A stretch of 64,000 nt of DNA from Pontibacter ruber (GCF_023630205.1 NZ_JALPRR010000004.1:434001-498000), one strand, 5' to 3'; shown: positions 9,771 to 19,401, counted from the first letter of the stretch. The notes: a model not told the origin generated them from the sequence alone. Program-made: numbers and translations.

Positions 9771-10250
9771 TTAGTTCATGTTGATGATTTCTTTCCATTT
9801 GCCTGTTTCTGCATAGGCTTTGATAACCTGATTCCGTTGTTTGAGCAGCTGCTCCATGTATCCTTTCAGGAAACAGAAATCGGCTAACCTGCCAAGGAAG
9901 CCCAGGGGCGAAGTATAAACAAAAATGTCAAGCATGATGGTATCGCTTCCGTGCTGCTCAAAATGATGTTCGTGCCGAAAGCTTTTGAAAGCACCTTTTA
10001 CCATTTCATCTGCAAAGAAAACCGGCCGTTCGTACGCCGTAATCTTGCTTGTCAGCTGTTGCCATATTCTAAAATGCTTTGCCCTCCAGGTAACAAATTC
10101 TCCCGGCCCGATAAGCCCTTGGGTTGTGCCGGCAATGGCTCGTTCCCCCGTGTGTTGTGTAGAGATGGTGTGCAGGTCTATACTTCTTGATAGATCAAAG
10201 CAGATCTCAGCCGGGGCATTGATTCTGGTGAGGAGCTTAAGGGTTGGCAT
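9771..10250 (-). CDS. SRPBCC-family protein, 159 aa
   Basis: The start MPTLKLLTRINAPAEICFDL and the pattern of strands followed by a long C-terminal helix (FLKGYMEQLLKQRNQVIKAY) match the START-like/SRPBCC hydrophobic-ligand fold. Similar stand-alone proteins in Bacteroidota are annotated as polyketide-cyclase-like or cell-division-inhibitor-like. The ligand and role are unknown. It has no signal peptide and no obvious operon partner; the next gene downstream is the peroxidase, 85 bases away on the same strand, so cotranscription is possible. Confidence 0.85.
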   Translation of the reverse strand: MPTLKLLTRINAPAEICFDLSRSIDLHTISTQHTGERAIAGTTQGLIGPGEFVTWRAKHFRIWQQLTSKITAYERPVFFADEMVKGAFKSFRHEHHFEQHGSDTIMLDIFVYTSPLGFLGRLADFCFLKGYMEQLLKQRNQVIKAYAETGKWKEIINMN

Positions 10251-10434
10251 ACGTTGCTGTCAGGTTTAGTACAATAAAGGCTATTTTCGGCAGCGCAGCA
10301 ACTATACTTGTCAGGAAACAATTTGAAGATGAAATGGCTTTGTAGGTGCTGGCTTTTTGAAGAGGAACACTTATTGACGGGTTTAACTTATGGGGCAGAA
10401 AGTGGGAGAGAAGCTTCTTAAAGCCATAAAACAA

Positions 10435-10464
10435 AAAAGCCCTTAGAGAGATCTAAGGGCTTTT
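10435..10464 (-). terminator. Terminator of tRNA-Gln
   Basis: AAGCCCTTAGA pairs with TCTAAGGGCTT; on the minus strand the stem is followed by TTTTTTG, five bases beyond the tRNA 3' end. Confidence 0.88.
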
Positions 10465-10468
10465 TATG

Positions 10469-10541
10469 TTGTCCGACCAGGTTTCGAACCTGGACTCTTC
10501 TGAACCAAAATCAGACGTGTTGCCAGTTACACCATCGGACA
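10469..10541 (-). tRNA. tRNA-Gln, anticodon TTG
   Basis: On the minus strand a 73-nt cloverleaf folds completely: acceptor TGTCCGA/TCGGACA with discriminator A, D arm GTGT/ACAC, anticodon stem TCTGA/TCAGA closing the loop TTTTGGT (anticodon TTG, reading CAA and CAG), and T arm CCAGG/CCTGG with loop TTCGAAA. The CCA end is not encoded. It stands alone between the SRPBCC gene and the decayed purL fragment. Confidence 0.97.
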
Positions 10542-10646
10542 ATCTCTACTAAACTTCCGTGCCGTAGCACCGTTGTCGTTTGATGATGCAAAGATAGGTA
10601 GGCGAATTTAAACTGCAAACATTTGCCGAAAATTTTTTCAAATATT

Positions 10647-11093
10647 TTAGTCGAAAATCTGCTCTAGCGCCGTGTCATAGTGCTTTTTGGCTACCGTAAT
10701 GACATGGAAAAGTTCACCATTGATGTGGTAATCGTGGCGAGTTACAATGCCTAATCTGGTGAAATTCACTGCCTTATTTTGCGGTGCCTGCTCAAATGCA
10801 GCCTGCTTTTCTGGCGCTACAGATACCACTGCGCGGCTCTGCGCCTCACCAAATAAAAATGCGTCATTTCTTAAATTTTTATCTGTCTCGATGTCGAAGT
10901 GCATTTATTTGGCATAGCCGACTCCAGCAGTGCGATGTAAAGTCCGTCCGCCATCTACCACGTCGTGCGCCGACTGCACCAGTTTCTGTGCGATCACGTC
11001 CTTTACGGCAGCCTGTACTTTCAGTTCCTTGTCCATGTTAAAGTATGGAGCAGGTGAGAGTTTCACGTAATGGAAGGAATAAAGGTGCTCTGA
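10647..11093 (-). pseudogene. purL: Decayed C-terminal fragment of purL (phosphoribosylformylglycinamidine synthase)
   Basis: Three consecutive minus-strand frames together read like the C-terminal end of PurL. First comes SEHLYSFHYVKLSPAPYF followed by MDKELKVQAAVKDVI and LVQSAHDVVDGG; then, one frame over, LYIALLESAMPNK; then, in a third frame, FDIETDKNLRNDAFLFGEAQ running to a stop at 10647. At least two indels are therefore present, near 10945 and near 10905, and most of the ~740-residue enzyme is absent. No ATP-binding domain is left. A functional purL must exist elsewhere if the strain is a purine prototroph. The remnant lies next to tRNA-Gln, a common integration neighbourhood. Family assignment rests on pattern memory of PurL C-termini, not on an alignment. 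Confidence 0.75.
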
Positions 11094-11466
11094 GCGGTTT
11101 CTACTGTTGTCAGTTGTTGTTCCATGTTTTGGGTGGCTTTTATAAATGGATTAACAACGGTAGAAATTAAAAATTTAGAGCACAGCACAACTGGCTGTTT
11201 TTGTGAACGGGGGTAGTTTGGTAGTATAAATGCACAAATGGGAGCTGATTCCCCCGATACGATCCAGGCACCTGAGGATTGACTTTGAAAGTTGGTACTC
11301 GAAGAGCAGGAGATAAAGGGTGTGACGAATTTTTAGCGTGAAAAGCTGAATCGCTTTCCGGGTTAGCACCTGAAGATGATTGTTGATAACTAATGGCCTG
11401 TTTATCTCGTTAAGCTGTCACCTCCTATAGATTTATGCGTAAGAAATTCTGCTAATACTCTTTTCT
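11094..11466. other. Spacer without recognisable gene
   Basis: About 370 bases with stop codons in all frames except one short, implausible minus-strand frame. No repeat-family member, tRNA or strong terminator is visible. The left edge could still contain badly decayed purL sequence. Confidence 0.5.
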
Positions 11467-11700
11467 ATGACTTCTACTAAAACCAGAAATTCCGAGATCG
11501 TTACTACCACTTGTGGACGTGAGCTAGACCTTAGTACAACCGAGTTGGTGATTGAGCGGTCTAACAGCCTTTTCAGCTATAACATTCATAAACTTATGAC
11601 AGGTGAGTATGTGATAGTGGAGAAGTTTTATGCCAACCCGTTTAACAACAGGTACATTCTGCTTAACGACGAGCAGATCGAGATGCTGAAACACCTGTAA
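11467..11700 (+). CDS. Small uncharacterised protein, 77 aa
   Basis: The product begins MTSTKTRNSEIVTTTCGREL and ends in NDEQIEMLKHL. It reads like a small soluble alpha/beta protein: TTELVIERSNSLFSYNIHKL and GEYVIVEKFY are strand-like, and the end is helical. One cysteine is present. No signal peptide or membrane segment is seen. I do not recognise the family. It is followed by a secreted protein gene on the same strand, 87 bases downstream, but no functional link is evident. Confidence 0.6.
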   Translation: MTSTKTRNSEIVTTTCGRELDLSTTELVIERSNSLFSYNIHKLMTGEYVIVEKFYANPFNNRYILLNDEQIEMLKHL

Positions 11701-11787
11701 TTCAGTGTTTTAATCGAAGGCCTTAAGTGGTTGATTTACGTAATAAGGTTAATTATACTTATTATTGGAATCATTAAATTTACTACA

Positions 11788-12312
11788 ATGGCCCAGATCT
11801 CTATCTTACTCCTTCTCTTATTGTCGTTGTTTGGGATTACCAAACCTGGCAAGAACACCTCTGCACGTAAAGCGGAGCATGCTTTGGTGCCTGAAGCTGC
11901 TTTAACTTTTGTGCAGGATACAGCACAAACGCAGCAGGAAAGCCAGAAAAAAAAGACGAAGAAAAAAGACAAAGCCAAGAAGCCGAAAACCCCCAAAGCA
12001 GCCAGCGTGCTGATGAAGCGGGACGTGCTGAATGCTACCCTGAGCAAAAAAGGCGAAGACTACAATCGTGTAGAAGTGGTGATCATGGGATCAGGTGCGC
12101 CAATCCGCAACCCGGACGACCTGCAGCTGCTTGGCAACAGCGGTAGCCCTGTAACAGCAGGCAGCTACATGGGCTTTGACCAGATCAATCTGCCGTTCGA
12201 GGGAACCGTACGGTTTAAAGCACCAAACAAGCTCAATACCGTGGTGTACGACAGGGAAGTACGCTTTGCTGTAAATGAGCCGGGCTACTGGGTGCTTAAG
12301 ATTGATCTGTAA
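11788..12312 (+). CDS. Secreted uncharacterised protein with Lys-rich linker, 174 aa
   Basis: The N-terminus MAQISILLLLLLSLFGIT is a signal peptide or anchor. It is followed by a low-complexity linker extremely rich in lysine (KKKTKKKDKAKKPKTPK, about residues 65-82). The C-terminal ~95 residues (RDVLNATLSKKGEDYNRVEV to PGYWVLKIDL) form a strand-rich domain, probably exported. ATG 11788 is preferred to a TTG at 11731, because the added segment would only lengthen the hydrophobic run. A basic linker could bind acidic glycans or nucleic acid, but this is speculation. A terminator follows. Confidence 0.65.
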   Translation: MAQISILLLLLLSLFGITKPGKNTSARKAEHALVPEAALTFVQDTAQTQQESQKKKTKKKDKAKKPKTPKAASVLMKRDVLNATLSKKGEDYNRVEVVIMGSGAPIRNPDDLQLLGNSGSPVTAGSYMGFDQINLPFEGTVRFKAPNKLNTVVYDREVRFAVNEPGYWVLKIDL

Positions 12313-12344
12313 GCAGCAAGTATAAAAAGCTTTTTTGAAGTTAA

Positions 12345-12390
12345 AAGAAGGTATGATCAGGCGGGTTTCCGGCCTGGTTATACCTTCTTT
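12345..12390 (+). terminator. Imperfect terminator hairpin
   Basis: AGAAGGTATGATCAGGC pairs with GCCTGGTTATACCTTCT with a few mismatches, and the stem is followed by TTTTG. The rest of the 376-base spacer up to atpD carries a candidate -7 box and no gene. Confidence 0.7.
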
Positions 12391-12633
12391 TGCATACCAG
12401 GCTCTAAGAATGATCAGCATTACTGTTCTTAAAACAGGCCTCCATTTCATCCATAAAACATTAGTCTGCAGAATTGCTTAGCTTTAACAAGGCAAACCGA
12501 TAAGGCTGCTGCCTTACGATAAGCATGCATAAGCAAGCAGCGGCTGCGGGAGGCGTATGCTGTGCGCTATACTTTGAAACTGAATAAGTTAAAAGTTTTT
12601 AGGGCGTTGTATGGTTTTCAGAGATTTATACAT

Positions 12634-12641
12634 TAGTTTTG
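12634..12641 (+). promoter_or_regulatory. -7 box upstream of atpD
   Basis: TAGTTTTG matches TAnnTTTG and lies 47 bases before the atpD ATG; the -33 element is not clear. Confidence 0.5.
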
Positions 12642-12649
12642 CACCCTGA

Positions 12650-14200
<1,551 letters not shown>

Positions 14201-14208
14201 GTTTAATT

Positions 14209-14287
14209 AGTTCTGAGTCCTGAGTTCTGAGTCTCGAGTTGTTCCGCAACCTGACTCAGAACTCAGAACTCGAGACTCAAGACTAAA
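14209..14287. repeat. GAGTTCTGAGTC-type junction repeat with inverted arms between atpD and atpC
   Basis: The spacer carries GAGTCCTGAGTTCTGAGTC on one side and the complementary series ACTCAGAACTCAGAACTC on the other, able to fold into a long imperfect stem around TTGTTCCGCAACC. It has no T tract, so it is not a standard terminator. It lies inside an operon and could affect mRNA processing or the atpD:atpC ratio. Confidence 0.65.
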
Positions 14288-14291
14288 AGAG

Positions 14292-14537
14292 ATGTATTTA
14301 GAGATAATCACACCTGATAAGAAGGTTTTTGCCGGTGAGGTAGACGCAGCTCAGTTTCCGGGCACCAATGGTTCTTTTGAAGTACTGAACCAGCACGCGC
14401 CGCTCATCAGCACCTTGGAAAGAGGCAGAATACGTATCACTACCAAGCAGGGACAAGAATTCTTTACCGTAGATGGTGGTGTGGTAGAAGTGCTGAACAA
14501 CAGAATTATCGTTCTTGCTGAATCAGTAATTTCGTAA
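14292..14537 (+). CDS. atpC: F1 ATP synthase subunit epsilon, short form
   Basis: The 81-residue product corresponds to the N-terminal beta-sandwich of epsilon (MYLEIITPDKKVFAGEVDAA, then the FEVLNQHAPLISTLERGRI signature and EFFTVDGGVVEVLNNRIIVL). The C-terminal two-helix domain that inhibits ATP hydrolysis in longer homologues is absent. Short epsilons are normal in Bacteroidota, so this is not a truncation. It connects the F1 rotor to the c-ring and is cotranscribed with atpD. Confidence 0.96.
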   Translation: MYLEIITPDKKVFAGEVDAAQFPGTNGSFEVLNQHAPLISTLERGRIRITTKQGQEFFTVDGGVVEVLNNRIIVLAESVIS

Positions 14538-14560
14538 AAGCTCTGTCAGAAAGTATCAAA

Positions 14561-14600
14561 CAAGGCCTCCTGTTCTTCGCGAGCAGGAGGCCTTGTTGTT
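14561..14600 (+). terminator. Terminator of atpD-atpC
   Basis: CAAGGCCTCCTG at 14561-14572 pairs perfectly with CAGGAGGCCTTG at 14584-14595, followed by TTGTTTT. Confidence 0.92.
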
Positions 14601-14628
14601 TTGTGGCTAGACATAAAGTTGTCATTTC

Positions 14629-14701
14629 GAATGCTAGTGAGAAATCTGAAGTAATGCGGGACTGCTAATGCTCCAGTTTTCTCCCGAAGGTCGAAATGAC
14701 A
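14629..14701. repeat. TCATTTCGA/TCGAAATGA inverted-repeat element
   Basis: GTCATTTCGAA and GGTCGAAATGAC form the ends of a ~73-bp element with the internal word GAGAAATCTGA. Elements of this type, ending TCATTTCGAC and carrying GAGAAATCT, recur here around 55855 and 59890 and are common in Bacteroidota genomes. A second short inverted repeat (CCTTCTCCCTGGGAAGAAGG, about 14791-14810) follows it. There is no gene between atpC and the serine hydrolase. Confidence 0.8.
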
Positions 14702-14924
14702 AAAAACTGTGGTTTTTACTTTATTTGACACCGCTCAACCGGACATGGATGCACGACGATGTTAGCTAGAAAATTATAATGTAAAAAGTCCCTTCTCCCT
14801 GGGAAGAAGGTTAGGATGAGGGGAGCAGTAGCCGGTACCATTAAGTTTCTTTTCAGGGTGACATACATTTTTAGCTTCATTTCCGAGAATGAAACGACCA
14901 TGAGTTGCTTACCGGTTCATACCT

Positions 14925-16211
14925 TTAGTCTGCCGCAACTGGTGTAGCTGAGTATAAGGCGTTTCGTAGCGCTACGTCTCTTGGGTCGCCAGTAATCGTT
15001 ACGCCTTTCCGGTTGGGTATATAGCCGTACCCGAGCTGGACTTCGGGATCGGCAAAGCCAAAGGAGCCGCCTGCTCCGGGCATACCGAATGCGCTAGCAG
15101 AACCGTACGGAAAGCCTGAGCTGGGCTTTATAAAACCAAGTGAGAACTGTATTTCGCCCTTCATCACCTCGTCGTAGAAGCCGTGTGTTGGTGGAGTTGC
15201 AGGTGCCATCAGTTGCTGTAATGTTTCGGGTCGCAAACCCAATTCCTTGCCTCCGGTAGCAAAAACGCTGTAGGCCAAGCCAATGGCCCTTGCCGTGCCT
15301 ACGCCTCCGCCTGCCGGTATTTCAAGGTTTCGGGCATAGATGCGCTGATTGTCGTGCGCCAACATAGAGCCTTCCAAAGCTCTGCGGATGTTGGAATGAG
15401 GGTTCAGCACGTCCAGCGTCAAAGCAAAGGGGAAGCCCAGCAGCCTCTCGGTATAACTTGGATCTATGAGGGGAGCGAGTCTGGAATCAGGAATCGAGTC
15501 GGGGAGGCGTATGTAAAAGCCAAGCCCTAAAGGGGTAGCGATTTCATCCTGGAAGAACTGGCCCAGGCTGCGGTGCTTCGGATCTACCCGTCGGAGCAGT
15601 TCGCCCTCATAAAAGCCCATGGTAACGGCATGGTAAGCCTGACGTGTTCCCGGTTCCCATGCCGGCTTCTGTCGTGCCATAAGCTGCGCCAGTCGGTTGG
15701 TGTCAGCTACCAAGCTTTTAGTGATGGGCTCGTCAAAAACGAACAGCCCGGCTTGGTGTGCCAGCAACTGCCGGACCGTTATCTTTTCCTTTCCGTTCTG
15801 GGCAAACTCAGGCCAGTAGGTGCTCACCAACTCATCATAATCGAGCCAGCCGCGGGAGTGTGCCAGGGCCAGCGTCATTGCCGCCATGCCCTTTGTTGTA
15901 GAATAGACCAGCGCCATGGTGTCTTCTTCCCAGGGTTCGCCCGTTTTTATATTTCTGATACCGCCCCACAGGTCCACTACCTTTTCACCTTTGTGATACA
16001 CACAGCAGGCTGCGCCGATCTCGCGCCGCTTCGAGAAGTTTTCGGCAAAGGCCTCGCGCACCGCCTCATAGCCGCTCTTCACAAAGCCATGGATCTCGAT
16101 TGGCTTCTGCATTTCCTTTTGCAAGGCGGTTCTTTTCTTTTGCGCCACGACGTAAGCTGCTGCAGCACCCGCCGCCGTTATGCCCATAATAGTCTTTGCT
16201 GTTAGTTTCAT
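14925..16211 (-). CDS. Serine hydrolase of the beta-lactamase/family VIII esterase superfamily
   Basis: The catalytic SxxK tetrad is in VYSTTKGMAAM (about residue 104), the second-motif tyrosine in RQAYHAVTMGF, and the third motif is replaced by a GAGGSFGFAD stretch. That combination matches class C-like carboxylesterases (EstB/family VIII) better than true beta-lactamases. The first ~24 residues (MKLTAKTIMGITAAGAAAAY) form a signal peptide or membrane anchor, so the enzyme probably acts in the periplasm. It is 428 aa, full length and monocistronic. The physiological substrate is unknown; small esters, peptides or beta-lactams are possible. Confidence 0.9.
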   Translation of the reverse strand: MKLTAKTIMGITAAGAAAAYVVAQKKRTALQKEMQKPIEIHGFVKSGYEAVREAFAENFSKRREIGAACCVYHKGEKVVDLWGGIRNIKTGEPWEEDTMALVYSTTKGMAAMTLALAHSRGWLDYDELVSTYWPEFAQNGKEKITVRQLLAHQAGLFVFDEPITKSLVADTNRLAQLMARQKPAWEPGTRQAYHAVTMGFYEGELLRRVDPKHRSLGQFFQDEIATPLGLGFYIRLPDSIPDSRLAPLIDPSYTERLLGFPFALTLDVLNPHSNIRRALEGSMLAHDNQRIYARNLEIPAGGGVGTARAIGLAYSVFATGGKELGLRPETLQQLMAPATPPTHGFYDEVMKGEIQFSLGFIKPSSGFPYGSASAFGMPGAGGSFGFADPEVQLGYGYIPNRKGVTITGDPRDVALRNALYSATPVAAD

Positions 16212-16410
16212 ATCGCCTTCTCCTTCCTCAACTAATAATTACGAGTTGAGCGAATAGACACTAGCGCTGTTAACGAATGAAATTATGGCTTTTAAGTATA
16301 AAGTCAGGAGTTTTATGTATCGTAGGTACTGGAGGGGCAAGAGTAGGGGGAACTGCTCACACATGAGGTAAACAATGCGAATCATAAAGTATAAATGTGG
16401 TTAGCTAACG

Positions 16411-17040
16411 CTATTTTTCTGTTCTCCCGAAAACATTCTTCGTTACTACTTTCCCTGATATCGAGTCAAGCTCATATTCAATTGACTGTCTATAAAAGGT
16501 AAATGGCTCGTAATAGCCAATCCTGTAATCGTATTTAACGAAGATGTGGTTATTTCTTACTGAGTCAATAGTTGATGTTCCTGGGTAAAGGTAAACAGGT
16601 ATTTCATCATATTTTGCTCTCCACAAGCTGTCATAGCGCAATTCTAAGGGAGAGAAAGTAGTGTCTTGGCGCTCCCTATTAGTGCGGTTTACCAATAGTA
16701 ATTTAGAATATGTACCTTCTTGAACTGGAAGCACAAACCAGTTTCCCATGTTTTGCAAGTGCAGGCTTTTATTCCAGTTCTCATCGTGGAAGGTTGCACT
16801 TCCAAATTCTAAAGTATCAGAGTTTGCGCTTATCAGCTTCAATCTTACATCATAAAAGACGTCAGCAAAGTCTGCATTGTAGGTTTCTTCACCAATGAGG
16901 GTATGGCCGTTGTCTAAGTCAATGTTAACTGTTCTGTGTGATGGACCAAAAGCAGATTTTATAGCCCAAATTAAGCCAAGAACAAACACTACTAAAAGAA
17001 CGAGAAAAACATAAATTGATGTAAGACAGCCTTTCTTCAT
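16411..17040 (-). CDS. Uncharacterised membrane-anchored protein, 209 aa
   Basis: An N-terminal membrane helix (about residues 8-28, IYVFLVLLVVFVLGLIWAIK) is followed by a strand-rich domain presumably outside the membrane (NIDLDNGHTLIGEETYNADF and later FVKYDYRIGYYEPF). No family is recognised. The gene is more AT-rich than its housekeeping neighbours and uses codons such as TTA and AAT freely. It is the last of three orphan genes in the same direction (17607-18089, 17130-17522, 16411-17040), each separated by a short hairpin-bearing spacer, an arrangement that recalls gene cassettes. Confidence 0.7.
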   Translation of the reverse strand: MKKGCLTSIYVFLVLLVVFVLGLIWAIKSAFGPSHRTVNIDLDNGHTLIGEETYNADFADVFYDVRLKLISANSDTLEFGSATFHDENWNKSLHLQNMGNWFVLPVQEGTYSKLLLVNRTNRERQDTTFSPLELRYDSLWRAKYDEIPVYLYPGTSTIDSVRNNHIFVKYDYRIGYYEPFTFYRQSIEYELDSISGKVVTKNVFGRTEK

Positions 17041-17052
17041 ATTCTTTTGGGG

Positions 17053-17118
17053 CTTGCTAACTTCTAGTATTAGAGGCGAACAAGGCGTAGCCTAAGTATG
17101 GCTTGTATGCCTCTCTGC
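17053..17118 (-). other. attC-like imperfect hairpin B, between orphan genes
   Basis: AGAGGC at 17072-17077 pairs with GCCTCT at 17109-17114, with partial pairing AACAAGGC/GGCTTGTA inside, around the loop core CATACTTAGGCTACG (minus strand). The minus-strand 3' side ends in GTTAGCA. The core GCCATACTTAGGCTACGCC closely resembles hairpins A (17549-17602) and C (44694-44776). The resemblance to integron attC sites (bulged stem, outer CTAAC/GTTAG boxes) is by eye only. Confidence 0.4.
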
Positions 17119-17129
17119 CAGAAGCGGTT

Positions 17130-17522
17130 TTACTTTTTCTTTTTGCTAATCCACCTATCATTTGGTCCTTCGCCTTCATAATACACTTGATCTGCGTCTC
17201 CAAACACTAATAAAGAGCCCATCCCATTTCCTATTACTTTCAATGCTTCTTTTATACTCATTCTTCTGCCATCATATGCGCTGTCTTCTGAAATAACATA
17301 ACAGTCAGATGGATTACCAAGATGGGCTAAGGCAACTTCAATCACCTTCCATTCATTTCCCTTTATTTCTTCAAAGTCTTTGAGTTGGGAGCTGAAATGA
17401 GCTAACTGTTTAACGAATTTGTCTCTTGTCTTATCCTTCTTGATGAAGGACCAGTATCGCTCTTGTTTATGAGAAACAATAAACCTTTGGATGACTTTAG
17501 TTTCTAAATCAATGTCGATCAT
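17130..17522 (-). CDS. Uncharacterised soluble protein, 130 aa
   Basis: The product starts MIDIDLETKVIQRFIVSHKQ and ends in GPNDRWISKKKK. The layout (helical N-terminus, then strands DCYVISEDSAYDGRRMS and LLVFGDADQVYYEGEG) resembles small immunity- or SMI1-type proteins, but no diagnostic motif is present and I do not assign a family. No signal peptide or membrane segment. It is flanked on both sides by related hairpin spacers and has lower GC than the core genes, which fits a mobile single-gene cassette. Confidence 0.7.
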   Translation of the reverse strand: MIDIDLETKVIQRFIVSHKQERYWSFIKKDKTRDKFVKQLAHFSSQLKDFEEIKGNEWKVIEVALAHLGNPSDCYVISEDSAYDGRRMSIKEALKVIGNGMGSLLVFGDADQVYYEGEGPNDRWISKKKK

Positions 17523-17548
17523 TGTAATTTACATTACTAGCTAAAGTT

Positions 17549-17602
17549 TGTACAGGCTGTGGACGAGGCCTAGCCGAGTATGGGGCCTGTGCTGTGTTAG
17601 GA
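17549..17602 (-). other. attC-like imperfect hairpin A, between orphan genes
   Basis: ACAGGC at 17552-17557 pairs with GCCTGT at 17585-17590, enclosing CCATACTCGGCTAGGCC (minus strand). On the minus strand it begins CCTAACAC, close to the attC left box RYYYAAC. It follows the stop of the gene at 17607 and precedes the gene at 17522, where a cassette recombination site would sit. Confidence 0.4.
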
Positions 17603-17606
17603 GAGT

Positions 17607-18089
17607 TTATTTTTCTTCTTTTATGAATACCAATTCCTTTTCTGGCTTCGGGTCGTTCTTTTTCCAGGGATAGTATCGCAGGACTACATTATCTTTTTCA
17701 CTACTTATCCTGAAGCTTATCTCTCGATTTATAGCTTCTTCAGGTTTGAGTTTTAATTCGTTGAAATCCCAGTCAATATATTCCCATCTACCTTTTGCAT
17801 ATTGAGACAACTCAGGTAAATAATCCATCTTGAAGGTACTATCAGCTTTGAGAACTAACTTAATTTGTTTCTCTCCCCTCAAGCTATACTCGCCGTAAAT
17901 CACTTCTTTGGTTTTATTGTGATTCTTCAAACCTGAAAGCAGGTATAACACAGGTATGCACAAAGACAAAGCCCCCAAAATAAACCGTCTTTTTCTACTG
18001 TTATACTTCTTTGATAGGGTTGTCGCAATGAGACCTATGCCAATAAGGGGAAATGTGATAAAAAGAAATAAAGAAGTGAATCCTTCCAT
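17607..18089 (-). CDS. Uncharacterised membrane protein, 160 aa
   Basis: Two N-terminal hydrophobic helices (FTSLFLFITFPLIGIGLIA and FILGALSLCIPVLYLLSGL), separated by a basic loop SKKYNSRKRR, precede a strand-rich domain (LVLKADSTFKMDYLPELSQY and further). The second half resembles the lipocalin-like 'copper resistance/DUF' small beta domains often seen in Bacteroidota membrane proteins, but I make no assignment. Codon use is AT-rich. It is the first of the three orphan genes in this direction; the 184 bases upstream up to the next gene hold no recognised element. Confidence 0.7.
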   Translation of the reverse strand: MEGFTSLFLFITFPLIGIGLIATTLSKKYNSRKRRFILGALSLCIPVLYLLSGLKNHNKTKEVIYGEYSLRGEKQIKLVLKADSTFKMDYLPELSQYAKGRWEYIDWDFNELKLKPEEAINREISFRISSEKDNVVLRYYPWKKNDPKPEKELVFIKEEK

Positions 18090-18273
18090 TTTATATAATT
18101 CTAATCACTCATAACTACTGTATAGCAATAGAACCTACTCCCACCATCTACACCATGTATGGAGATAGGTAATATATGAATAGCAGAATTAACTTTATCA
18201 ATAACACACCCTCCTATACCTTTACAATATAAGAAATCCTGCTTACTTTTAGCTTCGTTTATACTTACCGCAC

Positions 18274-19401
18274 ATGGCAAACATCAGCCCTAAAACAACC
18301 CCTATATACCAGACGTCTGTTTTTACTTTTGAAGACCTGAATGCGCTGGAGCTATACTTTGAGCAGCCCAACCAGCAGTACATGTACGCGCGGTACAACA
18401 ACCCAAACTCAGATGAGCTGGCAGAGGAAGTGAACAAGCTGGAAGGTGGTGGCGGTGCTGTGGTAACCTCGTCGGGTATGTCGGCCATACTGGTGGGTGT
18501 GCTGACTTATTGCCAGGCTGGCGACCATATCCTTTGTGCCGAAGAAATTTATGGTGGCTCGGCGGCATTGCTTTCGCAGGAGCTGACGCGCCTGGGCATG
18601 GAAGTGACCTATGTGCCGGGCGAGTCGATTTATAAGTTGGATAAGTATGTGCAGCCGAACACAAAGCTGTTGCTGGTAGAAACTATGAGCAACCCGCTGC
18701 TACAGGTGCTGGATGTGCAGCGTCTGGCCGAGGAAACAAAGCGCCAAAGTATAAAGCTGATGATAGACAATACCTTTGCCACGCCTATACTTACCAGACC
18801 ACTAAGCCTGGGTGCCGACCTGGTGATCCATAGCGTGACCAAGTACCTTTCCGGGCACAGCGATGTAACGGCTGGGGTAGTTGTATGCAAGGCTGAAGAT
18901 ATTGAGCGGGCAAAGCAGATCACCAGGACCTATGGGCTGAACCTGAGCCCATTTGAAAGCTGGCTGGCAGCCCGAGGCCTGAAAACGTTGAAGCTGCGCA
19001 TGCGTCAGCACAGTGCCAATGGCCTGGCTGTAGCCAACTTCTTAAACCAGCACCCGAAAGTAAAACAAGTATGGTACCCGGGGCTGGAGCAGCACCCGCA
19101 ACATGAGCTGGCTACCGAGCAGGGCAACGGCATGTACAGTGGCATGTTGTCTTTCCAGATCAGCGATGAACTGGAGACGGTGAACAAGTTTATGCAGTCG
19201 CTGCAGCACATTCCGTTTGCGCCCTCGCTGGCAGGCGTGAGCACCTCCATTTCGCACCCGCTTCGTACGTCGCACCGCTCCCTGAGCCGGGAGCAACAGC
19301 AAAAGCTGGGTATTACGCTGGGGGTAATCCGCCTGTCAATAGGTATCGAGGATGCCGAAGAGATCATAGCTGACCTGGAGCAGGCGCTGGCTCAGATCTA
19401 A
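18274..19401 (+). CDS. Cys/Met metabolism PLP-dependent enzyme (cystathionine gamma-synthase or gamma-lyase type)
   Basis: This fold type I PLP enzyme has the Schiff-base lysine in HSVTKYLSGHSDV (about residue 190), the cofactor segments SSGMSAI and DNTFATP, and the active-site tyrosine pair in YMYARYNNPN near the N-terminus. At 375 aa it is full length. Whether it acts as MetB, as a gamma-lyase or as a sulfhydrylase cannot be settled from motifs alone. The final codons overlap the convergent aminotransferase gene by 4 bp (19398-19401), leaving no room for a terminator. Confidence 0.93.
   Translation: MANISPKTTPIYQTSVFTFEDLNALELYFEQPNQQYMYARYNNPNSDELAEEVNKLEGGGGAVVTSSGMSAILVGVLTYCQAGDHILCAEEIYGGSAALLSQELTRLGMEVTYVPGESIYKLDKYVQPNTKLLLVETMSNPLLQVLDVQRLAEETKRQSIKLMIDNTFATPILTRPLSLGADLVIHSVTKYLSGHSDVTAGVVVCKAEDIERAKQITRTYGLNLSPFESWLAARGLKTLKLRMRQHSANGLAVANFLNQHPKVKQVWYPGLEQHPQHELATEQGNGMYSGMLSFQISDELETVNKFMQSLQHIPFAPSLAGVSTSISHPLRTSHRSLSREQQQKLGITLGVIRLSIGIEDAEEIIADLEQALAQI

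Noticed and set aside
14292..14537. Truncation of atpC
   Set aside because: An epsilon subunit of about 80 residues without the C-terminal helices is usual in Bacteroidota, and the stop is followed by a proper terminator.
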